NCBI RefSeq assembly: GCF_900112375.1
Contig: NZ_FOLS01000023.1
Location: 62,001-126,000 of the forward strand
Direction: 5' to 3'
Source of the DNA: Pseudomonas citronellolis
Lineage (GTDB): Bacteria; Pseudomonadota; Gammaproteobacteria; Pseudomonadales; Pseudomonadaceae
Length of the DNA: 64,000 nt
Translations under genes and position numbers: made by a program
Notes under the pieces: model-generated
Seen by the model: the letters and a program-made list of their open reading frames with translations, nothing else
Told to the model about the DNA's origin: nothing
Database searches by the model: none
Shown: positions 17,002 to 27,917 of the stretch, piece after piece
Numbering within the stretch: the stretch's first letter is position 1
How the letters are laid out: each line of letters starts with the position of its first letter

Positions 17002-18681
17002 TCATCGGGAGCTGGCGGCTTCCAGCAGCTGCGGCACCAGCGGCCTGCCCTGCGCGTCCAGGCGCAGGTTGTTGCGCTGGGCATAGGCGCGCCAGTCGCG
17101 CAGCAGCTCGGCCAGCGCCTGGGGCCGCTGCATGGCCAGGTCGTGGCGCTCGCCCGGATCGCTGGCGAGGTCGTAGAGGCGCCAGCGCGCCTGGGCGTCC
17201 TTGACGTCGTAGAGCAGCTTCAGCGAGCCCTTGCGCAGGGCGGCGTTGCCATTGAGCTCCCAGCCCAGCGGCTCGTCGGCGGCATGCACGCGCGCGTCGC
17301 GGCCGAACAGCAGCGGCAGCATGGACAGGCCCTGCGGCGGGATGACCTCGCGGCCCCGGTAGCGCGGCCCGGGCTGCTCGGCGCCGGCCAGCTCCAGCAG
17401 CGTCGGCAGCAGGTCGTGCACCCGCGCCAGCTGCGTGTTGCGCCCGGCGGCGATGCGCTGGGGCATGTAGGCGAACAGCGGCACCCGGTAGCCGCCCTGG
17501 TAGGTGGTCATCTTGTAGCGCCGCCCCGGCAACGAGCTGACCTGCGCCCAGGCGCTGCCCTGCAACAGGAAGGAGTCGCGCCGGCCGTAGTTTTCCAGGC
17601 GGTTGTCGAAGTGCTCCGCCACCCACCTGGCGTCCATGCTGTCGCGCCCTTCCGGGCCGTTGTCGGACATGAACAGCACCAGGGTGTTGTCCAGTTGCCC
17701 GCTGCGGCGCAGGTGGTCGAGCAGGCGGCCGACCTCGGCGTCGAAGGCCTCGACCATGGCCGCATAGACCTCCATGGTGCGCGCCGACTGGCGCTGCTGT
17801 TCGTCGCTCAGCGTGGACCAGGCCGGCACGCCCTCCAGTTGCGCCTGCGAGGGATAGCCCTCGGGGATCAGCCCGAGTTCGCGCTGGCGCGCCAGGCGCT
17901 GGTCGGCGATGGCCTGGTAGCCGGCGTCGTAGCGCCCGCGGTACTTCGCCAGGTAGGCGTCCGGCGCCTGCAGCGGCCAGTGCGGCGCTGTGTAGGCGGC
18001 GAAGGCGAAGAACGGCCGGCCGTCGCCGGCGCGGCGGTCGATCATCTCGATCAGGCGGTTGGTGTACCAGGTGCTGGAGTAGAAGTCGTCCGGCAACCCG
18101 ATGGGCTGGCCGTCGTGCAGGTAGGTGGTGCTGTAGTTGGGCAGCAGCGCCATGTTGGCCTGCTTGAAGTTGGCCGCGCCGCCTTCGAGCAGCACGTAGG
18201 ACTCCTCGAAGCCCCGCTTTTGCGGCTGCAGTTCCGGCTGCTTGCCCAGGTGCCACTTGCCGGCAATGTAGGTGTGGTAGCCGGCATCGCCCAGCAGCTC
18301 GGCGAGGGTCGGCACCCTGGCCGCCAGCACGCCCTCGTAGCCGGGACGCAGGCGTTCGCGCTGCGCAGGTGGCAGGCGGCCGCGCCATTCGGCCATCATG
18401 CCGACGCCGACCAGGTGCGGGTCGTTGCCCGAGAGCAGCGCCGAGCGCGTGGTGGAGCAACTGGGCGTGGCGTGGAAGTCGAGGAAGGTCATGCCCTGGC
18501 GGGCCAGGCGGTCGAGGTTGGGGGTGGCGATTTCACCACCCAGCGCGCCTATGTCGGAAAAGCCCAGGTCGTCGGCGACGATCAGCAGCACGTTGGGCCG
18601 CTGGCCGCCGTCGGCGGCCTGGGCGAAGGGTAATGCGCTGGCCAGCAGCGCAGCGGCCAGCCACTTGAGCAAGGTATGCAT
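17002..18681 (-). CDS. Exported type I sulfatase-like hydrolase with atypical CSTTR active-site motif
   Basis: 559-aa alkaline-phosphatase-superfamily sulfatase. Signal peptide MHTLLKWLAAALLASALPFAQA, then the metal Asp pair in PNVLLIVADDLGFSD (D37, D38), the active-site segment ATPSCSTTRSALLSG (C75, R79), AGKWHLG and FMSDNGPEG metal site. The segment resembles P. aeruginosa AtsA (CSPTR), but Pro at the third position is Thr, outside the usual C/S-x-P/A-x-R maturation signature, so formylglycine formation is uncertain. Start ATG 18681; the frame is open further upstream only as a shadow of the MFS gene. Lies last before the regulator, suggesting release of phenolic or carbohydrate sulfate esters. 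Confidence 0.85.
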   Translation of the reverse strand: MHTLLKWLAAALLASALPFAQAADGGQRPNVLLIVADDLGFSDIGALGGEIATPNLDRLARQGMTFLDFHATPSCSTTRSALLSGNDPHLVGVGMMAEWRGRLPPAQRERLRPGYEGVLAARVPTLAELLGDAGYHTYIAGKWHLGKQPELQPQKRGFEESYVLLEGGAANFKQANMALLPNYSTTYLHDGQPIGLPDDFYSSTWYTNRLIEMIDRRAGDGRPFFAFAAYTAPHWPLQAPDAYLAKYRGRYDAGYQAIADQRLARQRELGLIPEGYPSQAQLEGVPAWSTLSDEQQRQSARTMEVYAAMVEAFDAEVGRLLDHLRRSGQLDNTLVLFMSDNGPEGRDSMDARWVAEHFDNRLENYGRRDSFLLQGSAWAQVSSLPGRRYKMTTYQGGYRVPLFAYMPQRIAAGRNTQLARVHDLLPTLLELAGAEQPGPRYRGREVIPPQGLSMLPLLFGRDARVHAADEPLGWELNGNAALRKGSLKLLYDVKDAQARWRLYDLASDPGERHDLAMQRPQALAELLRDWRAYAQRNNLRLDAQGRPLVPQLLEAASSR

Positions 18682-18728
18682 GGGGATGGAACCCTCCTTC
18701 CTGTCGTTGTCGGCCAGCCGCGGGCACC

Positions 18729-20069
18729 TCAGGCGAGTTCGCCCCGCGGGGTGCCCGGTGCGCGGCGCAGGGCCATGACGAACAGCGCCAGGCTGGCCAG
18801 CAGCGCTGGCGCGGCGAGCCAGATGAAGAACACCTGCAGGCCACCGGCGGCCTCGAACAGCCAGGCGCCGAGCAGCGAACCGATGATCGAGCCGGCGCGC
18901 CCGGCGCTCAGCGCCCAGCTCACGCCGGTGGCGCGGGCGTGGGTCGGGTACAGGGTGGCGGCGAGGATGCTCAGGTTGTTCAGCGCGCCGGTGAGGGTGA
19001 AGCCCACGGCGAAGACCATCAGCAGCAGCGCCAGGCCGTTGCCCAGCTGGGTGCCGGTCAGCGCCAGGGCCACGGCGGCGCACAGGCACAGCGGCGGCAG
19101 CAGGCGCTGGGCGCCGAAGCGGTCCATCAGCAGGGCCATGACGATGCCGCCGATCACCCCGCCGAAGGGGATCATCGCGGCGATGTGCGAGGTCTCCTGG
19201 GTGCCGTAGCCGCTGCCGCGGAGGATGGTCGGCAGCCAGCTGGTCAGCAGGTAGAAGACGAACAGGCAGCAGAAGAAGGTCAGCCACAGCATCAGGGTGC
19301 GCAGCGCCCGGCCCTCGGCGAACAGCGTCGAGGCCGGCGAGCGCTGTTGCGCGGCGGCGACGTCGCCGACCAGGGTCGCTTCGTCCAGATCCTGGCGCCC
19401 GCTGATGCGCCCGAGGATCGCCCGCAGCCGCTGGGCGTGCGCCGGGCTGCCGGCCATGAAGCAGGTGGATTCCGGCAGCGCCAGGACCAGCGCCGGCAAC
19501 AGCACCAGCGGCGCCAGGCCGCCGCACAGCAGCAGGCCCTTCCAGCCCACCAGCGGCAGCAGCAGGCCGGCCACCCAGCCGCCCAGGGCCAGGCCCAGGG
19601 TGAAGCCGGAATAGCTCAGGGTCACCAGCAGCATGCGCCGCCGCGCCGGCGAGTATTCCGAGCTGAGGGTGATGGCGTTGGGCAGCACGCCGCCCAGGCC
19701 CAGGCCGGTGAAGAAGCGCAGCGCGGTGAGCACCTCGATGTTCGGCGCCAGGGCGCAGGCCAGGGTGCCCAGGGCGACTATGCCCAGGCTGAGCAGCAGG
19801 ACGAACTTGCGGCCCTTGCGGTCGGCCACCGGGCCGAAGCCGACACTGCCCACCAGCATGCCGAACAGCCCGGCGGCGAAGGCCGGGGCCAGTTGGCCGC
19901 GGGTGATGCCCCAGTCGCGGATCAACTCGGGGGCGATGTAGCCGATGGCGGCGGTGTCGAAGCCGTCGAGCACCACCACCAGGAAGCACAGCAGCAACAC
20001 GCGGATCTGCAGGGCGGACAGCGGACTGTTGTCGATCACGTCGCTGACGCGCAGGGTTTGTCTGTTCAT
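18729..20069 (-). CDS. MFS aromatic-acid transporter (AAHS family)
   Basis: 446-aa 12-helix inner-membrane symporter of the aromatic acid:H+ symporter group (PcaK/BenK/MhbT). Family motif LDGFDTAAIGYIAPEL near residue 35 and GPVADRKGRKFVLL in loop 2-3 are clear. Sits between the OprD porin (33 bp) and the sulfatase (47 bp) in the nba operon, so it probably imports the operon's substrate, for example 3-hydroxyanthranilate or a relative; that assignment is inference. An AACAACGAGAAGAA Crc-like motif precedes the ATG. Confidence 0.9.
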   Translation of the reverse strand: MNRQTLRVSDVIDNSPLSALQIRVLLLCFLVVVLDGFDTAAIGYIAPELIRDWGITRGQLAPAFAAGLFGMLVGSVGFGPVADRKGRKFVLLLSLGIVALGTLACALAPNIEVLTALRFFTGLGLGGVLPNAITLSSEYSPARRRMLLVTLSYSGFTLGLALGGWVAGLLLPLVGWKGLLLCGGLAPLVLLPALVLALPESTCFMAGSPAHAQRLRAILGRISGRQDLDEATLVGDVAAAQQRSPASTLFAEGRALRTLMLWLTFFCCLFVFYLLTSWLPTILRGSGYGTQETSHIAAMIPFGGVIGGIVMALLMDRFGAQRLLPPLCLCAAVALALTGTQLGNGLALLLMVFAVGFTLTGALNNLSILAATLYPTHARATGVSWALSAGRAGSIIGSLLGAWLFEAAGGLQVFFIWLAAPALLASLALFVMALRRAPGTPRGELA

Positions 20070-20073
20070 GGCG

Positions 20074-20087
20074 TTCTTCTCGTTGTT
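20074..20087 (-). promoter_or_regulatory. Hfq/Crc-like A-rich motif before the MFS gene
   Basis: AACAACGAGAAGAA lies 5 nt upstream of the ATG at 20069 on the minus strand, approximating the AANAANAA repeat. Confidence 0.5.
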
Positions 20088-20102
20088 AGAGGATGGGCCG
20101 GC

Positions 20103-21365
20103 TCAGAAGAGCTTCCAGGTGTAACTGAGGATCAGGCGGTTCTCGTCGACGTCGGTGAGGTAGTTGGAGCGGGCCACGGCGTTGCGCAGGCGGACGTTCA
20201 GCCCGGCCAGCGGGCCGCCCTGCAGCGTGTAGGCCAGCTCCAGGTCGCGCTCGCGGTCGCGGCCCTCGAAGCCCCTGCCGGTGTCGACGTTGCTGCCGCG
20301 CAGGTAGCGCAGCGTGGTGCTCAGGCCGGGGATGCCGAGGGCGGCGAAGTCGTAGTCGTGGCGCACCTGCCAGGAACGCTCGTCGGCCGAGGCGAACATG
20401 AAAGTGGGCACCTCGTTGCCCAACGGCGCGACGTTGGGGAATACCCGCGGGAAGCCGTCGTCGCCGAACATGCCCTGGTAGCCGACGTAGAAGGTGTGCC
20501 CGCCGCGCCTGGCCGAGAGCAGCGCGTAGAAGGCGCGGTTGTCCAGGTTGCCGAGCAGGCGCTTGCCGTCCTCGTTGGCGTCGTAGTAGCCGAGGTTGCC
20601 GCCCAGCACCCAGTCGCCGACGCTCTGGCTGTGCTTGAGGCCGACAAAGCCCTGGCGGTAGATGTCTTCCAGCTGGCCGTACCACAGGCTGGCGCGGGTG
20701 CGCTTGGCGTTGAAGTCATAGTCGCCACCGGCGAAGTTGAAGGCGTCGCTTTCCACCTGGCGGTAGGGCGTCGCGCCGACCATCGCCTGCAGGTCGCTGG
20801 TGCCGGCCTCGTTGCGCATGCTGTAGGACTTCAGCCGGCCCGCCTGCAGGGCCAGGCCGGGAATCTCCGCGGAGGCCAGCATGGCGCCCTGGTAGGTCGG
20901 CGGCAGCAGGCGGTTGTCGCTGGCCGGCAGCACCGGCAGGTTGGGCTGCAGTTCGCCGAGCTTGAGTTCGCTGTGCGAGACCTTCGCCTTCAGCGCCACG
21001 CCCAGGCGGCTGTAGTCGTCCGGCGCGCGGCCGTCGCCGTCCACCGGCAGCAGGCCGGTGTTGGCCCGGTCCGGGCTGCTGTCCAGCTTCAGGCCGAGCA
21101 GGCCGATGGCGTCCACGCCGAAGCCCACGGGGCCCGGCGTGTAGCCGGAACGGAAGTCGAGGATGAAGCCCTGGGCCCACTCCTCCGCCTTCGATTGCCG
21201 GCTGGCGCCGACGATGTCCGAATAGTCGCGGCTGAAGTAGTAGTTGCGCGCCTGCAGGGTGGCGCTGGCGCCCTCGACCAGGCCCTCGCCGGCCTCGACC
21301 TGGGGCAGCGCCGCCAGGGTGCCGGAGGCGAGCACCGCCAGGGACAGTTTGGGGTGATTGCTCAT
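20103..21365 (-). CDS. OprD-family outer-membrane porin (copy 1)
   Basis: 420-aa substrate-specific porin with a signal peptide ([25 protein letters not shown]) and an 18-strand OprD barrel ending in the sorting Phe (LSYTWKLF). [10 protein letters not shown] and [18 protein letters not shown] are the OprD N-terminal signatures. It is highly similar along its whole length to the porin at 30378-31637; both end [13 protein letters not shown]. Placed between the MBL hydrolase and the MFS gene, it is expected to admit the operon's aromatic acid. Confidence 0.93.
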   Translation of the reverse strand: MSNHPKLSLAVLASGTLAALPQVEAGEGLVEGASATLQARNYYFSRDYSDIVGASRQSKAEEWAQGFILDFRSGYTPGPVGFGVDAIGLLGLKLDSSPDRANTGLLPVDGDGRAPDDYSRLGVALKAKVSHSELKLGELQPNLPVLPASDNRLLPPTYQGAMLASAEIPGLALQAGRLKSYSMRNEAGTSDLQAMVGATPYRQVESDAFNFAGGDYDFNAKRTRASLWYGQLEDIYRQGFVGLKHSQSVGDWVLGGNLGYYDANEDGKRLLGNLDNRAFYALLSARRGGHTFYVGYQGMFGDDGFPRVFPNVAPLGNEVPTFMFASADERSWQVRHDYDFAALGIPGLSTTLRYLRGSNVDTGRGFEGRDRERDLELAYTLQGGPLAGLNVRLRNAVARSNYLTDVDENRLILSYTWKLF

Positions 21366-21378
21366 GCTGCTTGCACTC

Positions 21379-21391
21379 TTCTCGTTGTTGT
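21379..21391 (-). promoter_or_regulatory. Hfq/Crc-like motif before OprD copy 1
   Basis: ACAACAACGAGAA on the minus strand, about 14 nt before the ATG at 21365; partial match to AANAANAA. Confidence 0.45.
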
Positions 21392-21451
21392 AGGCAAAGC
21401 GTCCCCTGCCACCGGCAGCCCGGCGGCAGGAATGAGTCGGTAGCGGAGTCG

Positions 21452-22447
21452 TCAGTTCACCGGTTCGCGCTGGCGCAGCGCGGCGTCGTAGGGCTCGCGC
21501 AGCACGCCCTTGGGCGTCAGTTCGAAGGCCATCAGGTCCTGGCCGATGACGAAGGAACCGTCGTAGCCCTGGGCCACGCGCGAACGGATGTCCTCTTCGG
21601 AGGCGCGGCCGATGTCACCACGGCTGTACAGCGAGATGTGCGAGAACACCGCATCGCGCGGACGCGTCTCGCTGAGCACTTTCGCCACCGTCTCCGGGTT
21701 GGCCAGGTAGTCGTAGAAGTGCTTCACGTAGTCGGGGTAGGCCTTTTCCAGCTGATGGCTGGCGATCGACAGGGAGTGCACCAGCAGGTCCACGCCCTTG
21801 GCCTGGCGGACCAGGTTGGGGGCATAGGTGGTGTCGCCGGAGAGCACCACCGACCGCCCCGCGTAGTCGATGCGATAGCCGTACGCCGGCTTCACGTAGC
21901 CGTGGTCCACCAGGAACGCGGTGACCTTCACGCCCTCCTTGTCGAAGACCACACCGCCTTCCGCCGGTATGGCCTGGTCGGCGATGCGAGCGGCCTGCGC
22001 GTTGGTCTCCTTGCCGCGGATGCGGTTGTTCTCGCTGAACATCTGCTCGATGCCCCGCGCCACGCTGTCGATGCCCTTGGGCCCATAGACCGGCAGGGCC
22101 CGGGTGCGCCGGCCGTCGTCGGTGGGCAGCGGCGCGGTGGCGTACAGGTCCGGCAGGCCGGTGAAGTGGTCGGAGTGCAGGTGCGTGATGAACACCGCTT
22201 CGATATCGCGCAGCGGCACCTGCAGCTGGTGCAGGCGGATGGCGGCGCCGCGCCCGGCGTCGAACAGCAGCTTGTGCGGGCCGGCCTCGACCAGGGTGCT
22301 CATGCCGAAGCGGTTGACGTTGAGGATGGGGGTCCCGGTGCCCAGCAGGGTCACCTTGATGCTGTCTTCCGCCGCCGCGGAGGCGGGGGCGCCATGCAGC
22401 GCCAGCAAGGTGGCGCCGACGGCGCCCAGGATGCGCAGAGCTTTCAT
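21452..22447 (-). CDS. Exported MBL-fold hydrolase, arylsulfatase (AtsA-like) candidate
   Basis: 331-aa metallo-beta-lactamase-fold enzyme with a signal peptide ([24 protein letters not shown]), thus periplasmic or secreted. The zinc-binding motif THLHSDHF (H89, H91, D93, H94), the [14 protein letters not shown] region, LSGDTTYAP (bridging Asp) and [11 protein letters not shown] (last His) are present. The arrangement resembles the Pseudoalteromonas carrageenovora AtsA type of MBL arylsulfatase and the RNase Z-like branch; a lactonase or phosphodiesterase cannot be excluded. It follows nbaD by 189 bp and shares the operon with a second, unrelated sulfatase fold. Confidence 0.82.
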   Translation of the reverse strand: MKALRILGAVGATLLALHGAPASAAAEDSIKVTLLGTGTPILNVNRFGMSTLVEAGPHKLLFDAGRGAAIRLHQLQVPLRDIEAVFITHLHSDHFTGLPDLYATAPLPTDDGRRTRALPVYGPKGIDSVARGIEQMFSENNRIRGKETNAQAARIADQAIPAEGGVVFDKEGVKVTAFLVDHGYVKPAYGYRIDYAGRSVVLSGDTTYAPNLVRQAKGVDLLVHSLSIASHQLEKAYPDYVKHFYDYLANPETVAKVLSETRPRDAVFSHISLYSRGDIGRASEEDIRSRVAQGYDGSFVIGQDLMAFELTPKGVLREPYDAALRQREPVN

Positions 22448-22462
22448 CGTGTTCTACCTTCT

Positions 22463-22474
22463 ATTGTTGTTATT
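22463..22474 (-). promoter_or_regulatory. Hfq/Crc CA motif before the MBL hydrolase gene
   Basis: AATAACAACAAT on the minus strand, about 16 nt upstream of the ATG at 22447. Confidence 0.7.
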
Positions 22475-22636
22475 GGTCGCTTGGCCGGTACCGGCCCGGC
22501 ACGCCCAGCCATTAGCGGCCGCCGCTCCCTGCCGGTCTATCCGCATAGTCGGCGGCTTCGATCCGCTGAGTGCCGATGCGCTCGCCGCGCCGTCCGGCCC
22601 GCTGCCGCCGGGTCGGAAGCCACCGCGTGTCCCCTC

Positions 22637-24634
<1,998 letters not shown>

Positions 24635-24638
<4 letters not shown>

Positions 24639-25423
24639 GCTGCTGCTCCTTGAGGGTTGCGGACGCTGAAACTGCTCTGCCCCAGGCCCTGGACTTCGAC
24701 GCTGACGTGCATGCCGGGGCGCAGCGCCTCGGCGGCGGTGGCGGCGCCGGCCATCACCAGGCTGCCGGCGGGCAGTTCGATCTGCGCCTGGTGCAGCAGG
24801 CGCGAGGCCTGCACCAGGCTGCGCAGCGGGTTGCCGAGGATGGCGGCGGTGGAACCGGCCTGGACCACGCGGCCATCCAGGCGCAGCACCACGCCGGCAT
24901 TGGCCAGGGCGCTGAAGTCCCGCGACCAGGGGCCGACGGTGAGGCCGGCGGAGGAGCAGTTGTCCGCCACCACGTCCTCGAGGCTGAACTTGAAGGCCTG
25001 GTAGCGCGAGTCGATGATCTCCAGCGCCGGGGCCACGGCCTCGATGTAGTCGGCGGCTTCCAGCAGGGTCAGCGGGCGGTCGATGGCGCGGCGGGTGAGG
25101 AAGCAGACTTCCGGCTCGACGCGCGGGTGGATGTAGCGGGCCAGGTCGACCAGGTCGCCGTCCTCTTCCAGCATGGCGTCGGTGAGCCAGCCCCAGATCA
25201 GGCTGTCGACGCCCATCTGGACCATCTTGGCGCGGCTGGTGAAGCCCAGCTTGACGCCGATGCTGCGCTCGCCGTCGTCGTAGCGGCGCTGCATGGAAGC
25301 GCGCTGGATGCGATAGGCGTCATCCAGGTTGAAGGGCGTGCTGGCGCTGAATTGCGCCAGGGGTTCGGCATGCCGCGCGGCCTGGTCGAGGGCCTGGGCG
25401 ATGCGGGGGATGTCGGTGCTCAT
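24635..25423 (-). CDS. nbaG: 4-Oxalocrotonate (2-oxo-3-hexenedioate) decarboxylase
   Basis: 262-aa member of the hydratase/decarboxylase (MhpD/DmpH) family, removing CO2 from 4-oxalocrotonate to give 2-oxopent-4-enoate in a Mg-dependent reaction. Family marks: [36 protein letters not shown] (metal-binding Glu pair) and [11 protein letters not shown]. Distinguished from NbaH by order and by the DmpH-like IWGWLTD region. Preceded by a 406-bp repeat-filled gap from nbaI and overlapping nbaF. Confidence 0.92.
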
Positions 25424-25452
25424 GTGTGGTGCTCCTGCAATTCAGGCTTTTC

Positions 25453-25816
25453 GTAGGAGCGAGCTTGCTCGCGAACCCGGTCTCGCAGCGGGGGTTGGTT
25501 CGCGAGCAAGCTCGCTCCTACAGGCTAGGTCGGTGCTTTCGTAGGATGGGTTGAGCCTGCGAAACCCATCAGGCATAGCGATGGGTATCGCAGGCTCAAC
25601 CCATCCTACGGGGGTGTTTCTCCTGCGCCTCCGCCACGTCGTTCCCGTGTAGGAGCGCGCCCTGCGCGCGAATCGCAGGCAGGGCCTGCTCCTACAGTCG
25701 AGGTCGAGGTCAGCAGGGGCGCGGCCTCGAAGGCGCTGGATCCCCGCGTTCGCGGGGATGACGGGGGAAACGCAACCCCTTCCCTTACCCGTCACTCCCG
25801 CGAACGCGGGAGCCCA
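25453..25816. repeat. Repeat cluster inside the nba operon (nbaI-nbaG gap)
   Basis: The 406-bp gap between two cotranscribed genes holds four palindromic elements: an inverted pair of GTAGGAGCGAGCTTGCTCGCGAA (25453-25521), a 71-bp hairpin with CGTAGGATGGGTTGAGC arms (25540-25610), a GTAGGAGCG pair (25649-25695), and a CCCCGCGTTCGCGGGGATGAC pair (25739-25816). No gene seen. Each pair would form a strong stem in the nba mRNA and could separate expression or decay of the upstream and downstream halves. Confidence 0.82.
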
Positions 25817-25829
25817 GCGACTCCGGCGC

Positions 25830-26840
25830 CTACCGGCTGGCCAGCAGGTCCAGGGCCACGTCGACGATCATGTCTTCCTGGCCGCCGACCATGCGCCGCT
25901 TGCCCAGCTCGACGAGGATGTCCACCGCCTTGATGCCGTACTTGGCCGAGGCCACCTCGGCGTGGCGCAGGAAGCTCGAATAAACGCCGGCGTAACCGAG
26001 CGCGAGGGTTTCGCGGTCGACGCGCACCGGGCGGTCCTGCAGTGGGCGCACCAGATCGTCGGCGGCGTCCATCAGCGCATAGAGGTCGGTGCCGTGGTGC
26101 CAACCGAGCTTGTCGGCGGCGGCGATGAAGACCTCCAACGGCGCGTTGCCCGCTCCCGCGCCCATACCCGCCAGGCTGGCATCAATGCGGTTGCAGCCCT
26201 CCTCCACCGCGGCGATGGAGTTCGCTACGCCGAGGCTGAGGTTGTGGTGGGCGTGGATGCCGGTTTCGGTTTCGGGCTTCAGGACAGCCTTCACGGCACG
26301 GAAGCGCGCGCGGATGTCATCCATGTTCATCGCACCACCGGAATCGACGACGTAGATGCAGGTGGCGCCGTAGCTCTCCATCAGCTTGGCCTGTTGGGCT
26401 AAACCTTCAGGGGTTTGCATGTGGCTCATCATCAGGAAGCCCACGGTGTCCATGCCGAGTTCGCGGGCATATTCGATGTGCTGCTTGGACACATCGGCTT
26501 CGGTGCAATGGGTGGCCACGCGGACCACGCGGGCGCCAGCGTTGTAGGCGTTCTTCAGGTCGTGGATGGTGCCGATGCCCGGCAACAGCAAGGTGGCGAT
26601 CTTCGCGTGCTTCACCACGTCCGCCGCCGCTTCGATCCACTCCAGATCGGTGTGGGCGCCGAAGCCGTAGTTGAAGGACGAGCCTTGCAGGCCATCGCCG
26701 TGAGCGACTTCGATGGAGTCCACCTTGGCGAGGTCGAGTGCGGCAGCAATCGCACGCACATCCTCCAGCGAATACTGATGGCGGATCGCGTGCATGCCAT
26801 CGCGCAGGGTCACATCGGAGATATAGAGTTTCTGGCTCAT
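25830..26840 (-). CDS. nbaI: 4-Hydroxy-2-oxovalerate aldolase
   Basis: 336-aa DmpG/HMG-CoA-lyase-like class II aldolase that splits 4-hydroxy-2-oxovalerate into pyruvate and acetaldehyde. [19 protein letters not shown] carries the catalytic Arg and metal Asp; [15 protein letters not shown] has the metal His pair; [12 protein letters not shown] is conserved. It overlaps nbaJ by ATGA, consistent with the known channelling complex of aldolase and acylating dehydrogenase. Confidence 0.96.
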   Translation of the reverse strand: MSQKLYISDVTLRDGMHAIRHQYSLEDVRAIAAALDLAKVDSIEVAHGDGLQGSSFNYGFGAHTDLEWIEAAADVVKHAKIATLLLPGIGTIHDLKNAYNAGARVVRVATHCTEADVSKQHIEYARELGMDTVGFLMMSHMQTPEGLAQQAKLMESYGATCIYVVDSGGAMNMDDIRARFRAVKAVLKPETETGIHAHHNLSLGVANSIAAVEEGCNRIDASLAGMGAGAGNAPLEVFIAAADKLGWHHGTDLYALMDAADDLVRPLQDRPVRVDRETLALGYAGVYSSFLRHAEVASAKYGIKAVDILVELGKRRMVGGQEDMIVDVALDLLASR

Positions 26841-27769
26841 ACCGAAGCCCCCATTGCCTGCGCCATGCGCTCAGCGGTGGCCAGCGCGGCGGAGGTCATG
26901 ATGTCGAGGTTGCCGGCGTAGGCCGGCAGGTAGTGGGCGGCGCCTTCCACTTCGAGGAACACCGAGGTCTTCAGGCCGCTGAAGCTGCCGTGGCCGGGGA
27001 TATTCAGGTCGGTCACCAGGTCGAACTGCACCTTCTGCTTCAGGCGGTAGCCGGGAACGTAGGCCTGCACGGCAGCGGCCATTTCCTCGATGCTGGCCTC
27101 GACCTTGGAGGGGTCCACCGCCTCGCTCAGCACGTACACGGTGTCGCGCATGATCAGCGGCGGCTCCGCCGGGTTCATGATGATGATCGCCTTGCCCTTC
27201 GCCGCCCCGCCGATCACTTCGATGGCTTTCGAGGTGGTCTCGGTGAACTCGTCGATATTGGCGCGGGTACCGGGACCGGCGGATTTCGAAGCGATGGAGG
27301 CAATGATTTCCGCGTAGTGGACTTTGGCCACACGGGACACCGCCGCCACCATCGGAATGGTCGCCTGCCCGCCGCAGGTCACCATGTTCACGTTGCTGGC
27401 CGTGAGGTGCTGCTCCAGGTTGACCACCGGCACGCAATACGGACCGATCGCTGCCGGGGTCAGGTCGATCATCCGCAGCCCGGGCTTAACGCCGAGCAGG
27501 AAGGCATCGTTCTTCACGTGGGCGCTGGCGGAAGTGGCATCGAAGACGAAGTCGATGTCGGCGAACACCGCCAGCTTCACCAGCCCTTCGACACCCTCGT
27601 GGGTCGTCGCCAGGCCCAGGCGGGCGGCGCGGGCCAGGCCGTCGGAGGCCGGGTCGATGCCGACCATGGCGACCACTTCCAGGTGCTGCGCGTTGCGCAG
27701 GATCTTGATCATCAGGTCGGTGCCGATATTGCCGGAACCGATGATGGCGGCTTTGCGTTTTTTACTCAT
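26837..27769 (-). CDS. nbaJ: Acetaldehyde dehydrogenase (acylating)
   Basis: 310-aa DmpF-type enzyme forming acetyl-CoA from acetaldehyde, NAD and CoA in complex with the aldolase. Start placed at ATG 27769 ([19 protein letters not shown]) behind a GAGGG Shine-Dalgarno; an ATG at 27802 adds 11 non-family residues. Rossmann motif [12 protein letters not shown], catalytic Cys in [12 protein letters not shown], and [18 protein letters not shown] are visible. Confidence 0.95.
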   Translation of the reverse strand: MSKKRKAAIIGSGNIGTDLMIKILRNAQHLEVVAMVGIDPASDGLARAARLGLATTHEGVEGLVKLAVFADIDFVFDATSASAHVKNDAFLLGVKPGLRMIDLTPAAIGPYCVPVVNLEQHLTASNVNMVTCGGQATIPMVAAVSRVAKVHYAEIIASIASKSAGPGTRANIDEFTETTSKAIEVIGGAAKGKAIIIMNPAEPPLIMRDTVYVLSEAVDPSKVEASIEEMAAAVQAYVPGYRLKQKVQFDLVTDLNIPGHGSFSGLKTSVFLEVEGAAHYLPAYAGNLDIMTSAALATAERMAQAMGASV

Positions 27770-27817
27770 GGCATCCCTCGAAAAGCATTCGATCAAGAGC
27801 AAAGAGCTCGATTAAGA

Positions 27818-27905
27818 GCGCTGAAGGCTGGAGGCTGAACGACAAGCAGTCCCTGCCACGGTGGAGGTCGGCGCTCTTTCGTCCAGCCCTCCAGCCTCCA
27901 GCGCT
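27818..27905. repeat. Long-arm inverted repeat between nbaH and nbaJ
   Basis: Arms AGCGCTGAAGGCTGGAG (27818-27834) and CTCCAGCCTCCAGCGCT (27889-27905) pair at 16 of 17 positions across a 54-nt loop. On the plus strand TTTTTT follows, giving a terminator look in the direction that has no gene; on the minus strand it would be an intra-operon stem. It occupies most of the 148-bp spacer. Confidence 0.65.
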
Positions 27906-27917
27906 TTTTTCGGCTTT

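Noticed and set aside
18682-19989. Upstream in-frame continuation of the sulfatase frame, giving a 995-aa sulfatase fusion
   Set aside because: The part before 18681 is Arg/Gly/Pro-rich and overlaps the well-supported MFS gene; the signal peptide marks the true start.
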